DNA from: Notospermus geniculatus
Lineage: Eukaryota > Nemertea > Pilidiophora > Heteronemertea > Lineidae
Length of the DNA stretch: 64,000 nt
Direction of reading: 5' to 3'
Assembly (NCBI GenBank): GCA_002633025.1
Contig: NMRB01000726.1
Coordinates: 124,001-188,000 of the forward strand
The notes under the pieces were generated by a model. It was given only the letters and a program-made list of their open reading frames with translations. It was not told the DNA's origin and did not search any database. Shown here piece by piece: positions 44,658 through 56,017 of this stretch. The position numbers were made by a program, and so were the translations under genes. Numbering within the stretch: the stretch's first letter is position 1; the number at the start of each line of letters is the position of its first letter.

Positions 44658-45719
44658 TGGTAGTCTGGTTCCCTGACCTGTCGTATCGTGGCGCTGACTA
44701 TAGTGTGATACCGTATCGCACATCAGTCATGTGTACCGGTACTTACTTGGTTGGAAAACCAAAACATGATTTATCCCAAAATATGAATTTTCCTACAGTA
44801 CTGGAAGTTAGTACACAATCGTGAGTTCGCAAGAGATTTCTGTAGAAACTAAGATGGCGGGGCCGTTGAAACCGTGAATGAGTAGGCCTATAAAGCCAGA
44901 CTATTAGTATGCTTCCAAGTCACCTTTGAATGAATGCCCTACAGCACTTCCAACAATATCAGACGGTAACTAATCCCCGTGCACTAAAGCAGACACCAGA
45001 AAAAGATGATCCAGCTAATTAGTTCACAGGAAGGAACTAATTAATGTGCTATCAGACCTCACCTCACCAATAACTTCCTGTCTTACCACAAAAAACGGAG
45101 AATACAACAGGTCGAAATCATTCCTGGATCAAATGTACGAGCAAACTGAAAGCAAACTGAACTACTGGTCTCCCGGTATTGCAGTCGGCTAATGTAAACT
45201 TGTCTTAATGTATCCAAGGATGGACGGTGTTTAATTAACACACCAGAAAAGTGCAATACAATACTTGCCCAACATCAATTAGGCCACTCCATCTGGTTCT
45301 AATTAAAACCTATGTAAAGTTCGGATGTGGTCGATTAGGCCATGTCTGTGGCTGATACATTTTGGAGCCATTTCTTAAATTTAGCAGCACTTATAAAGAT
45401 TTATCCCTTCTTTTACCTGACGTTTCTCACAAATAAAGGTATACTGATAAAAGACATGTGGTTCATTAGGGGGATTCAAATCAGCTAGGTGATAGGTGGA
45501 ACTGCAGTAATTTCAAGTTCAGCAGTAATTTTCAGCAAAAATTTCGACTTCAGCAGCATCCTGCCACCACAATGTGAAATGAAACTTTCTGGTACCTTGA
45601 TCCTCCTGAACAACTCCAACCACAACCAAACACTTTCCCATTAAAACCGTTTCACTGCCAAAATGCCAATATCACCAAAAACAGAAAATTGGCTTTCATG
45701 AAAGTAAAGTGTGACTTGG
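44658..45719. other. Gene-free stretch
   Basis: Single-copy. TACCGGTA occurs at 44734-44741 and TAGGCCTA at 44883-44890. No gene is seen. Confidence 0.35.
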
Positions 45720-45898
45720 CAGGCGCGGATCCAAGGGGGGGGGGCACACCCGGCCCGTGCCCCCTCTATTTTGTGGAAAATCTTTAAAATTGACTGGGAA
45801 ATTTCGAAATTTTGAAAAGATGTTAAAATTTGACCGAGGTTTTCCACGATGTGCGCTGGCTGTGCCCCCTCTTTCCCATGATTCTGGATCCGCCCCTG
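45720..45898. mobile_element. MITE, CAGGSGCGGATCCA ends, 5-bp CTTGG duplication
   Basis: CAGGCGCGGATCCA and TGGATCCGCCCCTG are inverted. CTTGG flanks both sides (45715-45719, 45899-45903). GGATCCAG-ended elements are common in animal genomes. A probable relative's end lies near 57093-57108. Confidence 0.75.
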
Positions 45899-45990
45899 CT
45901 TGGAGCACCTGTGCAAGTTACCAGGTGATATCCCAAGCAATCTGATCGCAAGCAAGCAATGGGGAACCGGAGGAACTAACGTCACGACAT

Positions 45991-46295
45991 GGCGCTGTGA
46001 GCGGTGCGACCGAACTTTCTTTTTTCTAACGTCATTTCCATTTGTTTCGGGCGTGAAAACAACCCTTTTGTTTTGGTCGCCTGGCAATAAAATTTACATC
46101 ACCTTGTAGCAGATGAAAATTTCTGCATTTTTCGGTGTTTTTTTTCCCTTAAAATGAAGAGATGGGATGGTGACAATGGCAACGTCTTTATCTCATTCTT
46201 CCTGAAGAAAATGTACAGCTGATTTTTTCATGACGCAACGTCAACACCTAAAACGACGTCAATGACGTCGTTTTGGTCGCACTGCTCGCAGCGCC
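45991..46295. mobile_element. MITE, GGCGCTGYGAGCRGTGCGACC ends
   Basis: GGCGCTGTGAGCGGTGCGAC and GTCGCACTGCTCGCAGCGCC are inverted with two mismatches. No clear target duplication is visible. A perfect inverted repeat of two 12-mers with GACGTC cores lies at 46250-46274. Confidence 0.75.
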
Positions 46296-46923
46296 GACCT
46301 GTCGGGATTTCCGGCACGCGGGTTCCTCATTAAAATCGGCTGTTGACGCCAGGTGTGCACTGGACAGGGATGCGTGGAATCGTCTCACCAGCGATGCTCG
46401 CCCAATATCAAACAATACCAAAACCGACATCGCCCAGTCTGCAGTGGCTGGCGGCACGATCGCTTGCGATATCGCCTGGTGCGCTGCTGGCTTCAGAAAA
46501 GTTACGGTATTTTCAAATCTGGCAGTTTGTACCTGGCAGCGAAAGGGTTAACAAAAGACCTCCATCTTTTCCAACACCAACCACACCAAAGGCAACAATG
46601 ATATGCAGCGAACTGAACTTTCTAACTATGAATGATTGATGATGATAATGGACTAGCATTTCCCCGATAAAAATATGAGAGTCCACAGGGAATGCAGGCT
46701 GAAGGTTCATAATTAAAATAGCAGGTACAATGTATATCTCTGGTAGCCGTGGTAGATACCAACTGAACTCAAGGGACCTATTAAGTTCCTCAACTAAAAT
46801 GACAAAATTCAAGACACTGTCTCGTTTGGGAGATGGCGATAGTTAGGAACTTCTAAGTGGGGACTACAGTTCAAATGAGGTATTGGTGATATATTTGAAG
46901 TATTTGCTTGGAAGGGCACAGAG
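46296..46923. other. CpG-rich then ordinary gene-free stretch
   Basis: 46296-46510 is unusually CpG- and G+C-rich and is open in all three plus frames for 80-98 codons. None of the frames shows a recognisable domain, and low stop density is expected from the composition. The rest is ordinary single-copy DNA. Confidence 0.35.
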
Positions 46924-46926
46924 TAA

Positions 46927-47386
46927 AGCCCCTTTCACACCGGGCCTAGGTAGAGTTGCGTCGCACTACCTACGCTGGCCTACGTGGCAATACGCTGAGC
47001 GACACAAAGGAGTATGCGAGATGGCCGTGCTACCTACACTGTGTCGGCACTGGCCTACGTGGTAATACACCGAGGGACACAATGCGGTATGCGAGATGGA
47101 TGCAAAATATTAAACATGTTAAATTTTTCGTGCACTTTCGGCGTAGAGCACTGGACATATTATACGCAATAGTACGCTACCCTACATGTCTGACGAAAAA
47201 TCCTTTGAGGCTGGCGTAGTGTTACGTAGGGGTGTAGTGTTTGGGTACTTTTGCTTAGTGTAGGTTCAGGGACTATGCTGATCGTGCGCGTAGCAACATT
47301 TATTCCACAAGTACGCAGCCTAATTTAGGCATGTACTTGGTACGCTGCACATCGCAACTCTGCACAGGTCCGGTGTGAAAGGGGCT
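46927..47386. mobile_element. MITE, AGCCCCTTTCACACC ends, copy 2, TAA duplication
   Basis: AGCCCCTTTCACACCGGGCC and the right end GGTCCGGTGTGAAAGGGGCT are inverted with one mismatch. TAA flanks both sides (46924-46926, 47387-47389). It is younger-looking than the copy at 22889-23337. A 3-bp TWA target fits PIF/Harbinger. Confidence 0.9.
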
Positions 47387-47389
47387 TAA

Positions 47390-49274
47390 GGCAGTGGATC
47401 TCGACAGGTTGGCAATGGGCTATGCCATTAAATTATAAATGCCAAAATGTAAAGAAAATAATGGTTTTATGGAGGAAATTGACACCTAGTTCTCCAAGAT
47501 TTTTTCCAAGCTAGAAAGAGGAGATGGTGCATGAAAAAGTACCCACTTTCTGCTAACAGTTACAGCAAAATGTGTTTCCTCTTAACTAACACAAAATTGT
47601 GTTACGTATCCTATATGCAAGGAAACAAAAAAAAAGATAATAACAGGAGAGACAGCTCATATATAAGACTAGTATCCAATTATGAGGTTACATATGCATA
47701 TTATTCCTTCTGTCCGGTGATGCACTTTTGCTGTTAGACTGATGGGCAAATCCCTGATGGAAAAAAAGAAAGTATGTTCCGAGATAATGTGTTCATAATA
47801 TACAAATGGCCAACGTAATTATAGATATTTCACCCAGCTGCTTCTTACCCTTTCCGAATCATATTAGATTCCTGAATTTATAACCACCCAAAGGAAATGT
47901 ATTGAATTATCCATTACTTGTATTTGAATCATAGACATGTACGTCTGCCTCCGTAGAGGTCATCAACATCACGTTAATTAGGTCATAGCTCGTTACCGGA
48001 GGTAGGATGGGGAATAAATTAGCACGGCAATAACGTGCGTATCACTATTTCATGCGAGGGGATTTAGATCAAGCATCGGAGTGGAAGAAACGCATGAGAA
48101 TTAAGCGTTAATGGCACACAATGCTCGCATAATAACCATAGAATGCTACTTCATGTATTGTTTCTAATGTAAATCACGCCGAGGTATAAAAAGAGAGAAA
48201 TATCTTACGGGAGGACAAGTGCCCATTCTGAGGCAATATCGGTGAAGAAACAGAAACGCACTTTAGATGCCGAGTGTTGATATGTTGTGGTTCATCAGGC
48301 GAGGAACGTCAGACAGAAATGATTTGGTCCACTCAGAACACAATGGTGAATGTTTGGGCTGGGTCATCCTGGAGGTAATCAGTGGTTCTAACTGCACTCC
48401 CTACGTCATTGCACGCAAACGTTTGTGTGCAGTGACGTAGGGAACGAGTGTTGCAGTGTTCTCCGCATGGCTTTTTGTAATGGTGGCCCACCCTACCTTA
48501 GAAGTAGCCACCCTACGTTGCAGTCCTATTTCATAATGGTTTTCTATTACACCCCCTACCTTAAATTGGTGACCACCCTATCTTAAATTCCGTTAGTAGA
48601 AATGTCGCGAATGAAAAGTACCCTTTTCTAGGTTGAAGTGCCCTTTTCACAAAGTTTGCACCATGCCCTTCTGAAATCCTAGATATAACACTGGGGCGGC
48701 GAGAAAGTGACGAGAGCTACCAACCCCTGACAACCTCAGGATGCTGCTGGCTGAAAACATCACCAGATGAATAATATAAAACAGCGGTGATGCATTGCTC
48801 AATTTAATGAATGAGTCAAGGTGGTGGCATGTTCGTCTAACACTCACGTTGATCTACGCAGTCCAAACTATCCATGGCCATCTGCGACCACGCAATGATA
48901 TGAATATCTGATTGATACATTGTTCCGCGTGATTGGGTGTCTATTGTTGACAGTTGAACAGTAAGAGAATCTGCACGTCTAAATGCACAATCTCGGCCGG
49001 TGTTGGTTATTGATCCACCGTTTGCTAATCCCGGGATGAGCCGTCTGTGATTAGTATGACGTTTGCGATGAGAATTGCTAGCTGATTAGTCCAGTGCTTC
49101 ATCCCCCATTGTTGATTTTTTCCTGTTTTATGGAAATATTCAATTCCACTTTGAAAAAGTGAAGCCATATTTATGTGACCTGCTCTGGCAAAACCAGACG
49201 CATGTCGCTCCAGGTTGAGACCAAACGTTTGTCAGTTTCAGAATAGTCTGCCTGTTATGAAATCTGAAATATTT
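47390..49274. other. Gene-free stretch
   Basis: A+T-rich single-copy DNA. 47940-48200 has several TAATTA/TTAATTAG motifs and no repeats, so it could be regulatory (inference). A palindromic element lies at 48366-48443. 48450-48640 shares a GCAGTGTTCTC phrase and ACCCTACC blocks with the 63619 element. No gene is seen. Confidence 0.35.
48366..48443. mobile_element. Palindromic element, GAGGTAATCAGTGGTTCTAAC family
   Basis: CTACGTCATTGCACGCAAAC pairs with its partner CTACGTCACTGCACACAAAC on the opposite strand (48401-48440), centred on AACGTT. GAGGTAATCAGTGGTTCT precedes it. Relatives of this end occur near 37720-37765 (reverse), 57121-57212 and 59735-59775 (reverse). Confidence 0.6.
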
Positions 49275-49582
49275 CTTCCACGGTGGTGTAGTGGTTCGGG
49301 CCTCCGACTAGCGGTCAGAGGATCCCGGGTTCGAATCCCGCTGCTGGCGTGAGACTTTGGGCAGGACTCTTTGCCTTACTGGCCTCTCTCCACCCAGGTG
49401 TATAAATGGGTACCGGTCGGAAATGCTCAGATTGTAGTGCTGAATGAGCAGCTCATCTGAGTTCTACTGAAAGGTTTCAGGATAGGCCTAGACTGGGGTT
49501 AAAGTGTGAAGTCGGACGACACCTCTACCGTTGTTGATATCAGGCTATAAACCCAAACTTTAACTTTAACTTTAACTATTCC
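49275..49582 (+). mobile_element. tRNA-derived SINE with conserved central domain
   Basis: The head has A box TGGTGTAGTGG (49284-49294) and B box GGTTCGAATCC (49328-49338) in a tRNA-like context, followed by CACCCAGGTGTATAAATGGG (49391-49410). From memory, that phrase is a core shared by SINEs of many metazoans. The tail is (AACTTT)n at about 49553-49577. It is not a functional tRNA gene: the acceptor stem does not pair and sequence continues into the SINE body. A 3' partial copy is at 59236-59355. Confidence 0.8.
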
Positions 49583-50433
49583 CTCCTGGTGTCATCTCGG
49601 TTCATTTAGGCTCACCTTCTGACCAGCTACCGGGCAGTTCCCTACAAGTGAGCATGGAAGAGTCTGGTTGTGTTGACTTGGCTCACCCAGTTCTTCATGT
49701 TCTTTGTTTCTTTTTCACACTGTCAGGCCAAAGTGTGCCTGGAGTCTGAATTGTGGAAGGAGTAATGCAGAATGTGGCGATAGATTGCTGCTTCGATCTG
49801 CTAAAGATGGTAAATTCCTACTGAAGGCAAATTTAGAGGAAATTTTAAAAACGTAACTGTAATGCAAGAAACGTCAAATTCATAGGTTTCAGCTCATTAA
49901 CAAAACCACAACCATGAGAAAAAAACAGTCTAAACGTTGAGTAGAAGAAACAACAGGATTGTCTTTGCTCCATTCTTCTAGTGATAAATTGAGACAGAAT
50001 ACCAGGCATGGTTATCTCAGACCACACATTAAAAAGTAATGCATTGTCCCCATGAAAGCTTTGTTACACATATACACCCGTATATATCGATTAATGTCTC
50101 ATTATGCACTAATCAGAAGCTTGCTAATTAGAAGCTCCGGGGCTAATTACCACTAATTGACATGGAAGACGCTAATTACCAATGCATAAACAATCGACGT
50201 GGCAAGTCTCATCCGGGCCTATATATATCAACCATCAGACATGCAGGGTTGGTTACTTGTCTATTTAAGGGACGAAATATTGACCAAAATTTGGTATGGT
50301 ACATGTATCTCGGGGTGTTGGTTATACCAATGAAGCATGCATCAATTTTGCATCAAACATGCCTCTAGTGTACATGTATATGTTTCAAACATACCTAAAT
50401 TTTTTGACGGCATATCAGATCAAATGCATCATC

Positions 50434-50520
50434 CATGCACCAGGTATACTCTCAGACTCATGGCGCTCATTTCATGCATCATATCTGCCTCATTCATGCA
50501 CCAGGTATACTCCAATGTTA
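50434..50520. repeat. 61-bp partial tandem repeat
   Basis: ATGCACCAGGTATACTC starts at 50434 and 50495 with CTCATTTCATGCA blocks between. The ATGCAT-rich context resembles 36300-36405. Confidence 0.6.
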
Positions 50521-51837
50521 TGCTCATTTCATGCACCAAATCTGCACAAAACATGCTTTTTGGTAGGGATGTACAACACACACCAACACTGATATTTTTA
50601 GAAGCAAATTTTAACTTCTGATTCTCAACAGGCGGCTGAAGAACATCCCGGCCCCGTGATGATCATTTGATGCCTTAACATCTCCACTCCTACAAATAAG
50701 GACACCAATCCACTTTCTAACAGCATCAGAATGCATTTCTCATACCAACTTCACCAATCAGATGGTCACATTACCATCACTGACCTTAAAAGATTGATTC
50801 CACCAATCTTTGATCCCGGAACCAGTTTCAAGAACCTTTCCCAACAACAGATATGATAGACCAGAAACAGCCAACTTTCATTCACATCAGTACAGAATGA
50901 TATGAATGCACGACAATGAAGAAGACTTCTAACAGCAGACGCGACGAATGGTCACTGTCTATCCAGTCTTCAAAACACAACAAATGAGCAATAAGATCAA
51001 AGTCTCAACGAGAAAATCCTGTCTCATCAATAACGTAAGAGAGCGAACGGCGAGTTCTGATCTTACGTTCTACAGAGAAGAAAGATCATCGCAACATGCT
51101 GACAATGGACAAGAAGATGATGAACGAATAGCACGCCGTGATCTCGCAACAGTCATTCCGGTAATCCGCATTTTTCCACATTCACAATGAAATCAATGCT
51201 ACTGGTTATGAATACGCGGAACTTACAACACAAATTCTCTCCACCCACCTCCTTTCAGCTGTCCCACTGACCAACAGTATCATTACCCTTACTTCCTTAC
51301 CGAGAAAACATAGCTTTATACACAATCTTCCTTTTTCCTCAGCATCTCTGTCAAGCAGTCATAGTTATCATCGACATCAAAGGCGAGGCGACCAGGCTCT
51401 TATGCCCTTTTTGTAGCATTTGCAAAGGATTTGCTGAATAAGGAAGTATTTTGCTATCTCCTTTGAAGTGACGTACGGTACTAGACGATGGTGCAAATGG
51501 ACAAGAGCCGAGGGAGGGGCTACAACTAGATGGTAGAAGAGTATTTAGTCCAAGTTCCACAATGCATCTCGCGGAATCAACAAACTCATGACATTCTATT
51601 CTTCTTGGCAGGTAAGGTGGAGCAAATTTCCAGTACCGGTGTAACATCTGCCAATGTTCTACCTTTTTCAGTGTTTCCTTTTTTTGCATGTGGAACGTAG
51701 TTACAATAGAAAAGCTATAACAGGCACCATGACTGTTCAATAAGGCAGAACAATGAGGGGGAACATTCACACATAGAAACGTTGATAGATGTTACACCTG
51801 TACACAGTATGTGGTTGGAGAAGGTCCTTTCTGCTGC

Positions 51838-51987
51838 AGTGTTTTCGCCAGAGGGTACTAAGGGTACTAGTCTATGCTATAGTACCCTCAAAGGAACAGA
51901 AAAGGGCCATTTTCTTTAATTTCATGGGGTTTTTGCTGATTTTGAAGAAATTAGTACCCTCAAAAAATTTCTGGCAGAGACCCTGTG
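51838..51987. mobile_element. Dispersed element, copy 2 (CAGTGTTTTCGCCAG type)
   Basis: Reverse-orientation copy of 16108-16250. It differs by a TAGACTA segment where the other copy has TAG, a 5-bp difference, plus a few substitutions. Confidence 0.65.
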
Positions 51988-52039
51988 CTGGGCTACAGCT
52001 TATGCAAGAATTGGGAGGGAAGCAATGGGGATCCTAGCT

Positions 52040-52180
52040 AAGGCAGCACACCGAAACCACGTCCTATACAATGGACACCTTTTGTGTTGGAAATTGATCA
52101 GGACCGGGATGTCAGTTCCATTTGAATAGTTTTAACCACTAGTGACACCTATTGAGGCAGTGAGCTAGGGTCCCCATTAA
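52040..52180. repeat. Dispersed repeat, copy 2 of 3 (reverse)
   Basis: Contains AGTGACACCTATTGAGGCAG and matches 2935-3110 and 53413-53570 on the opposite strand. Confidence 0.6.
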
Positions 52181-52629
52181 CCCATCATCCTACATCAAGC
52201 TAATGTTTTTTTAAACTAGCAAGAAGAACGTAATAAGGGAACCTGGAGAAACCTGGGTATGATCAAAAGTCAAAGCCCAAAATTTGGTGTTTTTAGCATG
52301 ATATGTTATTAGTATTTTACATAACCTGATTTGCATATGAATATTAATAACATTTGATATTCATAGAGAAAACTACAGCTGCAGTTGACGATGCATTCAA
52401 GAGTGACCCTTTCATTCTAATTTCAACGAACAATGAATATTCACTGCATAATATAGGCCTACAATACAAACAGACACTGCATTACCTCATGTATAAATTC
52501 AATTTGCAAATGGTTTGAAATTTTCCAACAAGTATGGAATTTGTTGGTCATCCACTTGGATGCAACATGAAGAATTTGAGGTACAGTAAAGTATGGTGAA
52601 TATTCACAGATTTTGGATTTGAATACTTA

Positions 52630-52860
52630 GGCCCGGTTGCACCAGTCATACTTAAGGTCAACTTTGTGCTCAAGCAAACCTCAAAGGCCCAGTATTCCAA
52701 AAGCCTCCTTAACTCTAAGGTCCACTTTAACCTTTTGTATTTTGCCCTGCAAACTAATAGCTAAAGGTAAACCTTTTTAGAGTTAGGGAAGCTTCTAGAA
52801 TACGGGCCAAAGTCATTCTCAATGGTAAATCATATTACTTAGTTGAGGTGCAAGCGGGCC
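52630..52860. mobile_element. MITE, GGCCCGSTTGCACC ends, TTA duplication, interrupted
   Basis: GGCCCGGTTGCACC and GGTGCAAGCGGGCC are inverted with one mismatch and flanked by TTA (52627-52629, 52861-52863). The element at 52686-52808 sits inside, so the host is only about 110 bp without it. Confidence 0.8.
52686..52808. mobile_element. MITE, GGCCCGTATTCTAGAAGC family, copy 3, nested
   Basis: GGCCCAGTATTCCAAAAGC and GCTTCTAGAATACGGGCC are inverted. The flanks offer CAAAG or AAA as a possible duplication. Internal blocks match 24068-24186 closely. Confidence 0.75.
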
Positions 52861-52863
52861 TTA

Positions 52864-53880
52864 GACTTAGATTTAGAAAGCATACTCACAACAAAGTCTG
52901 TAATCCAGTCTCGCTGCATCACCGGCAGATGCGATCCTAGGATAGATGCATGCCGGCTTTGGCTTATTCCAAGGTACACCTGCTCCTTAGGACCTGACTG
53001 ATGAACAAAATTTAGAAAATTCCACGACTAACAATCGAGATAAAAAAATTGCACAATGTGGGCTGATTTTATAAAACACTTAAAATCGACCACAGCTGTA
53101 GTGTTGGTAAACAGAATCCTCCATATCAAACTTTCCATTGTTGATTTACTAAATTACTGGGCCAACATGTGCTTTAATAAGTTGAAAGACCATTGCACAG
53201 ATCAATACACGCAGATATCACCTCTTTAAGTGTGCTAGACTTATCAGTGGATATTTATTCATGTGTATTTGCTAAAAATGAAGCTTATCGTATAAACTGT
53301 TCAGAAATATCAAAACAGATTTTTTAGGAGGTCAGTGTAAAAAACGATGATCCCCAGACAAGTTTTGCGATGTGTTATGCCATAGGAATGAGGTAACCCA
53401 AAGAGCAGCTGCTATTATGAGGACCACAGACCACTACCTCAGTACGTGTCACTATAGTGGTTACTAATGAAAGTGACATCAAGGTCCTGATCAATTTCCA
53501 ACTCAAAGGTGTTCATCGTAGGATCTTGTTTTGATGTGCTGCCCTCTATCATAGGTATGATCTCCATTGCATATGTCATGTATCCGCTGTGAAAGGAGTG
53601 GTAGTCCAAGGTTACAATAGTCTGTTGTTGTTACGTTGACTGTATATTCATGGTTTCTCTAGTCCTACGAGTGATCCTTCGTAGAACAATAAGACTGGAC
53701 TATTATTCTAGGGTACTCAGATTCCTGCCACACCACCACCAGAATGGGAAAGGAACACAGGTGCAAAACTCCCAGTCTCTTTGCCAGTACATACATGCCA
53801 TCACTCTCCTTCCCATCGTCTTCCGTTCTGCACTCAATGATTGCTCCACTACTGAGGTCGGAAGATAGTAAACATAAAGT
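52864..53880. other. Gene-free stretch
   Basis: Holds dispersed repeat copy 3 (53413-53570). The minus-strand 106-codon frame at 53665-53985 runs into the inverted repeat and has no recognisable domain. Confidence 0.35.
53413..53570. repeat. Dispersed repeat, copy 3 of 3
   Basis: CTACCTCAGTACGTGTCACT through GTGCTGCCCTCTATCATAGG matches 2935-3110. The region just after it (53585-53660) resembles 18015-18100 and 55560-55660. Confidence 0.6.
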
Positions 53881-53997
53881 CGTCTCCGAATTTTGCAAAT
53901 TTTCGATCCCAACCGGGGTCTTCCTGAGGCACTCAACTAGAAAGTACATGCCTGCATGAGGAAGACCCCGGTCGAAAATTTGCAAAATTCGGAGACG
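53881..53997. repeat. Inverted repeat with ~42-bp arms
   Basis: CGTCTCCGAATTTTGCAAAT (left start) pairs with the right arm ending ATTTGCAAAATTCGGAGACG. The arms include ACCGGGGTCTTCCT. The loop is about 34 bp. Part of the arm also occurs near 9360-9395 in duplication unit 1. Confidence 0.85.
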
Positions 53998-55676
53998 AAT
54001 TTACGTGTACCGGTGCTATCATTTTGTGTGTCGTTTTTTTGTGCTCTATGTTGGATAACTGAGATCGGAAGAATGGAGACAAGGTGGCGCTGTGAGGAGT
54101 TTGACATGCCGTTGCAGCAGCACATCACCATTGCAGTAGCACATCAGTGGCTCACATCACCTGGACAAGTAGAGATACCACGGGTTCTTCAGCAGATTGG
54201 AACCACTACAATTGTACGGGTGAACCCTTTTTGGTCTTCACAGAGCTTACCGATCATCTAAAATCATTGATTTCCTTTCAAATCTGCTGATTCGGGGGAG
54301 CGCCATCGAAGCAACATTAGAAGGGTCGAACCCAAGTATTTATCTTATTTGTCATAATCAATAGACCCAATTGGCTGTACTTAATTCATACACAAGCAAA
54401 TATGAGAAAACGAGACTTAGCAATTAATGGTCTATCAACGGCGATATATATCGATCCCAAGCGTGACGCGCGATCAATATCGTTGATGAGAAGAAGTTGA
54501 CCCTGGTGATGAATCTGTTAACACCATTGGCTATAGACAATTAAACCGATGAAGGGCACTGTGTAAGCATTTCTGGAAAGCAGGGAGGTGGTGGCAGGGT
54601 GGGTCACATTCAATAGGTAAATGAGGCTATTTCCTCAGAAAGATGAAGGGGATTGCTTTGAAAGAAAGAAAAAAGTGAGGTGTGACTGTGACCTGGGGGG
54701 GGGGGGATTTGTCCTGCTGTACATTTTGAACAATTTCGTAATGCATAATGTAGGCCTACAGGGCCTATGTCAGCCCTCGGGCCAAAGTCACCCGACTTAT
54801 GACATTTCTGTTGGTGAAATCTCGAAAAAGATAAGACTCCTTTACCAAAACTGAATGTCCAAGTCATTAGGCACAAAGAAAGCTAGGTTTTATTTATGAT
54901 AACCTACATGTGTGTTTATTTTGTATTCAATTTGTAAGAAATCAATAAGTGCATAGAACGTACACCAAAACGATTTTACCACACCCAAAATCTTGGACAG
55001 TTTGATGAGTCAAATACATGTACTTGTGGTATGGAAGTATTCCAAATCCTCACCATTCATCCAGGATTTCCAAACTCAGATGTTGCCGCCAAGACTATGT
55101 TATGCCAGCACATAAGAAAATGTTCACAGACCTGCCTAGTTCAGGTGAAATGTACTCTACCTTGAAGAAATCAATGCCCACAATGTATAATTATCGAAAG
55201 AATCAGGAGAGGTCAGCGTCGCTTTAAGGCTTAAGCCGTGCTTTTGATTTGTCAATAGAGAATGAGATTTTCAATACAGCATACAAACTGTTAATTAGGA
55301 TTGATCAGAGATATAATTTGTCTTCGGGTCAATACTGGATGGATAGGATAGGTTGTGGTTATACGTTTGCAGACTTAAGTGAAAATGTATAGGGTGGGTA
55401 CTGATTGATTGAGCTTGAATGCAATGATTGGCCAGCACTCATTCAGACATGAGTGATGACAATGAAGGCGGTACGAGTATTCTATCACCGTATACGGAAA
55501 CTTCATGAAGACAAACACGCCAGTCGAACCTCCCTTCTACCCTATCCCAACAGTCGGTGTGAAAGGAATTGTAGCCCTAGGAATGCTTGTCCGTGTTACA
55601 ATAGTCAACATTTGTCAGGTCATATTCAGATGGTAATGGTTTCCTGCTGTATTGTGAGGTCATATTAAATAGACGA
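53998..55676. other. Gene-free stretch
   Basis: Single-copy. Includes a short G run near 54690, TAGGCCTA at 54751-54758 and TACATGTA at 55015-55022. No gene is recognised. Confidence 0.35.
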
Positions 55677-55678
55677 TA

Positions 55679-55899
55679 TCACTCCAAAAGAGCGCAGCGC
55701 CTTACGGGTGTCAGCGTCATGACGTCCCGCACGTCATTCATGATGTCTCGAGGTGAGACGAAAAAAAATCAGATTGTGTCACGACGTCATGATCGCTGAA
55801 ACAACCGGTTTTTTTTTCGAGTCGCGTCCTCGCGTTCAGAATGACGTGCGGGACGTCATGACGCTGACACCCGTAAGGTGCTGCGCTCTTTTGGAGTGA
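55679..55899. mobile_element. MITE, TCACTCCAAAAGAGCGCAGC ends, TA duplication
   Basis: The arms start TCACTCCAAAAGAGCGCAGC on the left and continue for about 65 bp through GTCATGACGTCCCGCACGTC with few mismatches. TA flanks both sides (55677-55678, 55900-55901). It is CpG-rich relative to its surroundings. Confidence 0.9.
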
Positions 55900-56017
55900 T
55901 AGGGTCTATTGGTCATGGTATCTACTACCATTCCCTCGTTGAGCAATAAAACCGCACTCAGATTCCAGGGGGACTTCAAGTAAATTCAGGTCCCACCACC
56001 CCGACTTTTCCGCAGAA

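Larger units (their letters stand above)
49586..52626. other. Gene-free stretch
   Basis: Mostly single-copy. Includes a CATGCACCAGGTATAC repeat at 50434-50520, an 80-codon frame at 50948-51190 with no recognisable domain, and the repeats at 51838-51987 and 52040-52180. TACATGTA occurs at 50300-50307 and 50371-50378 and TAGGCCTA at 52454-52461. Confidence 0.35.

Noticed and set aside
46273-46639. Three overlapping plus-strand frames of 82-98 codons
   Set aside because: Local CpG-rich composition explains the lack of stops. The peptides look unlike any family I know.
22904-46955. GGCCTA near 22904 and 46947 as footprints
   Set aside because: These belong to the conserved terminal sequence of the AGCCCCTTTCACACC MITE family.
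49281-49350. A genuine tRNA gene
   Set aside because: A and B boxes are good, but the acceptor stem does not pair and the sequence runs on into a SINE body and tail.
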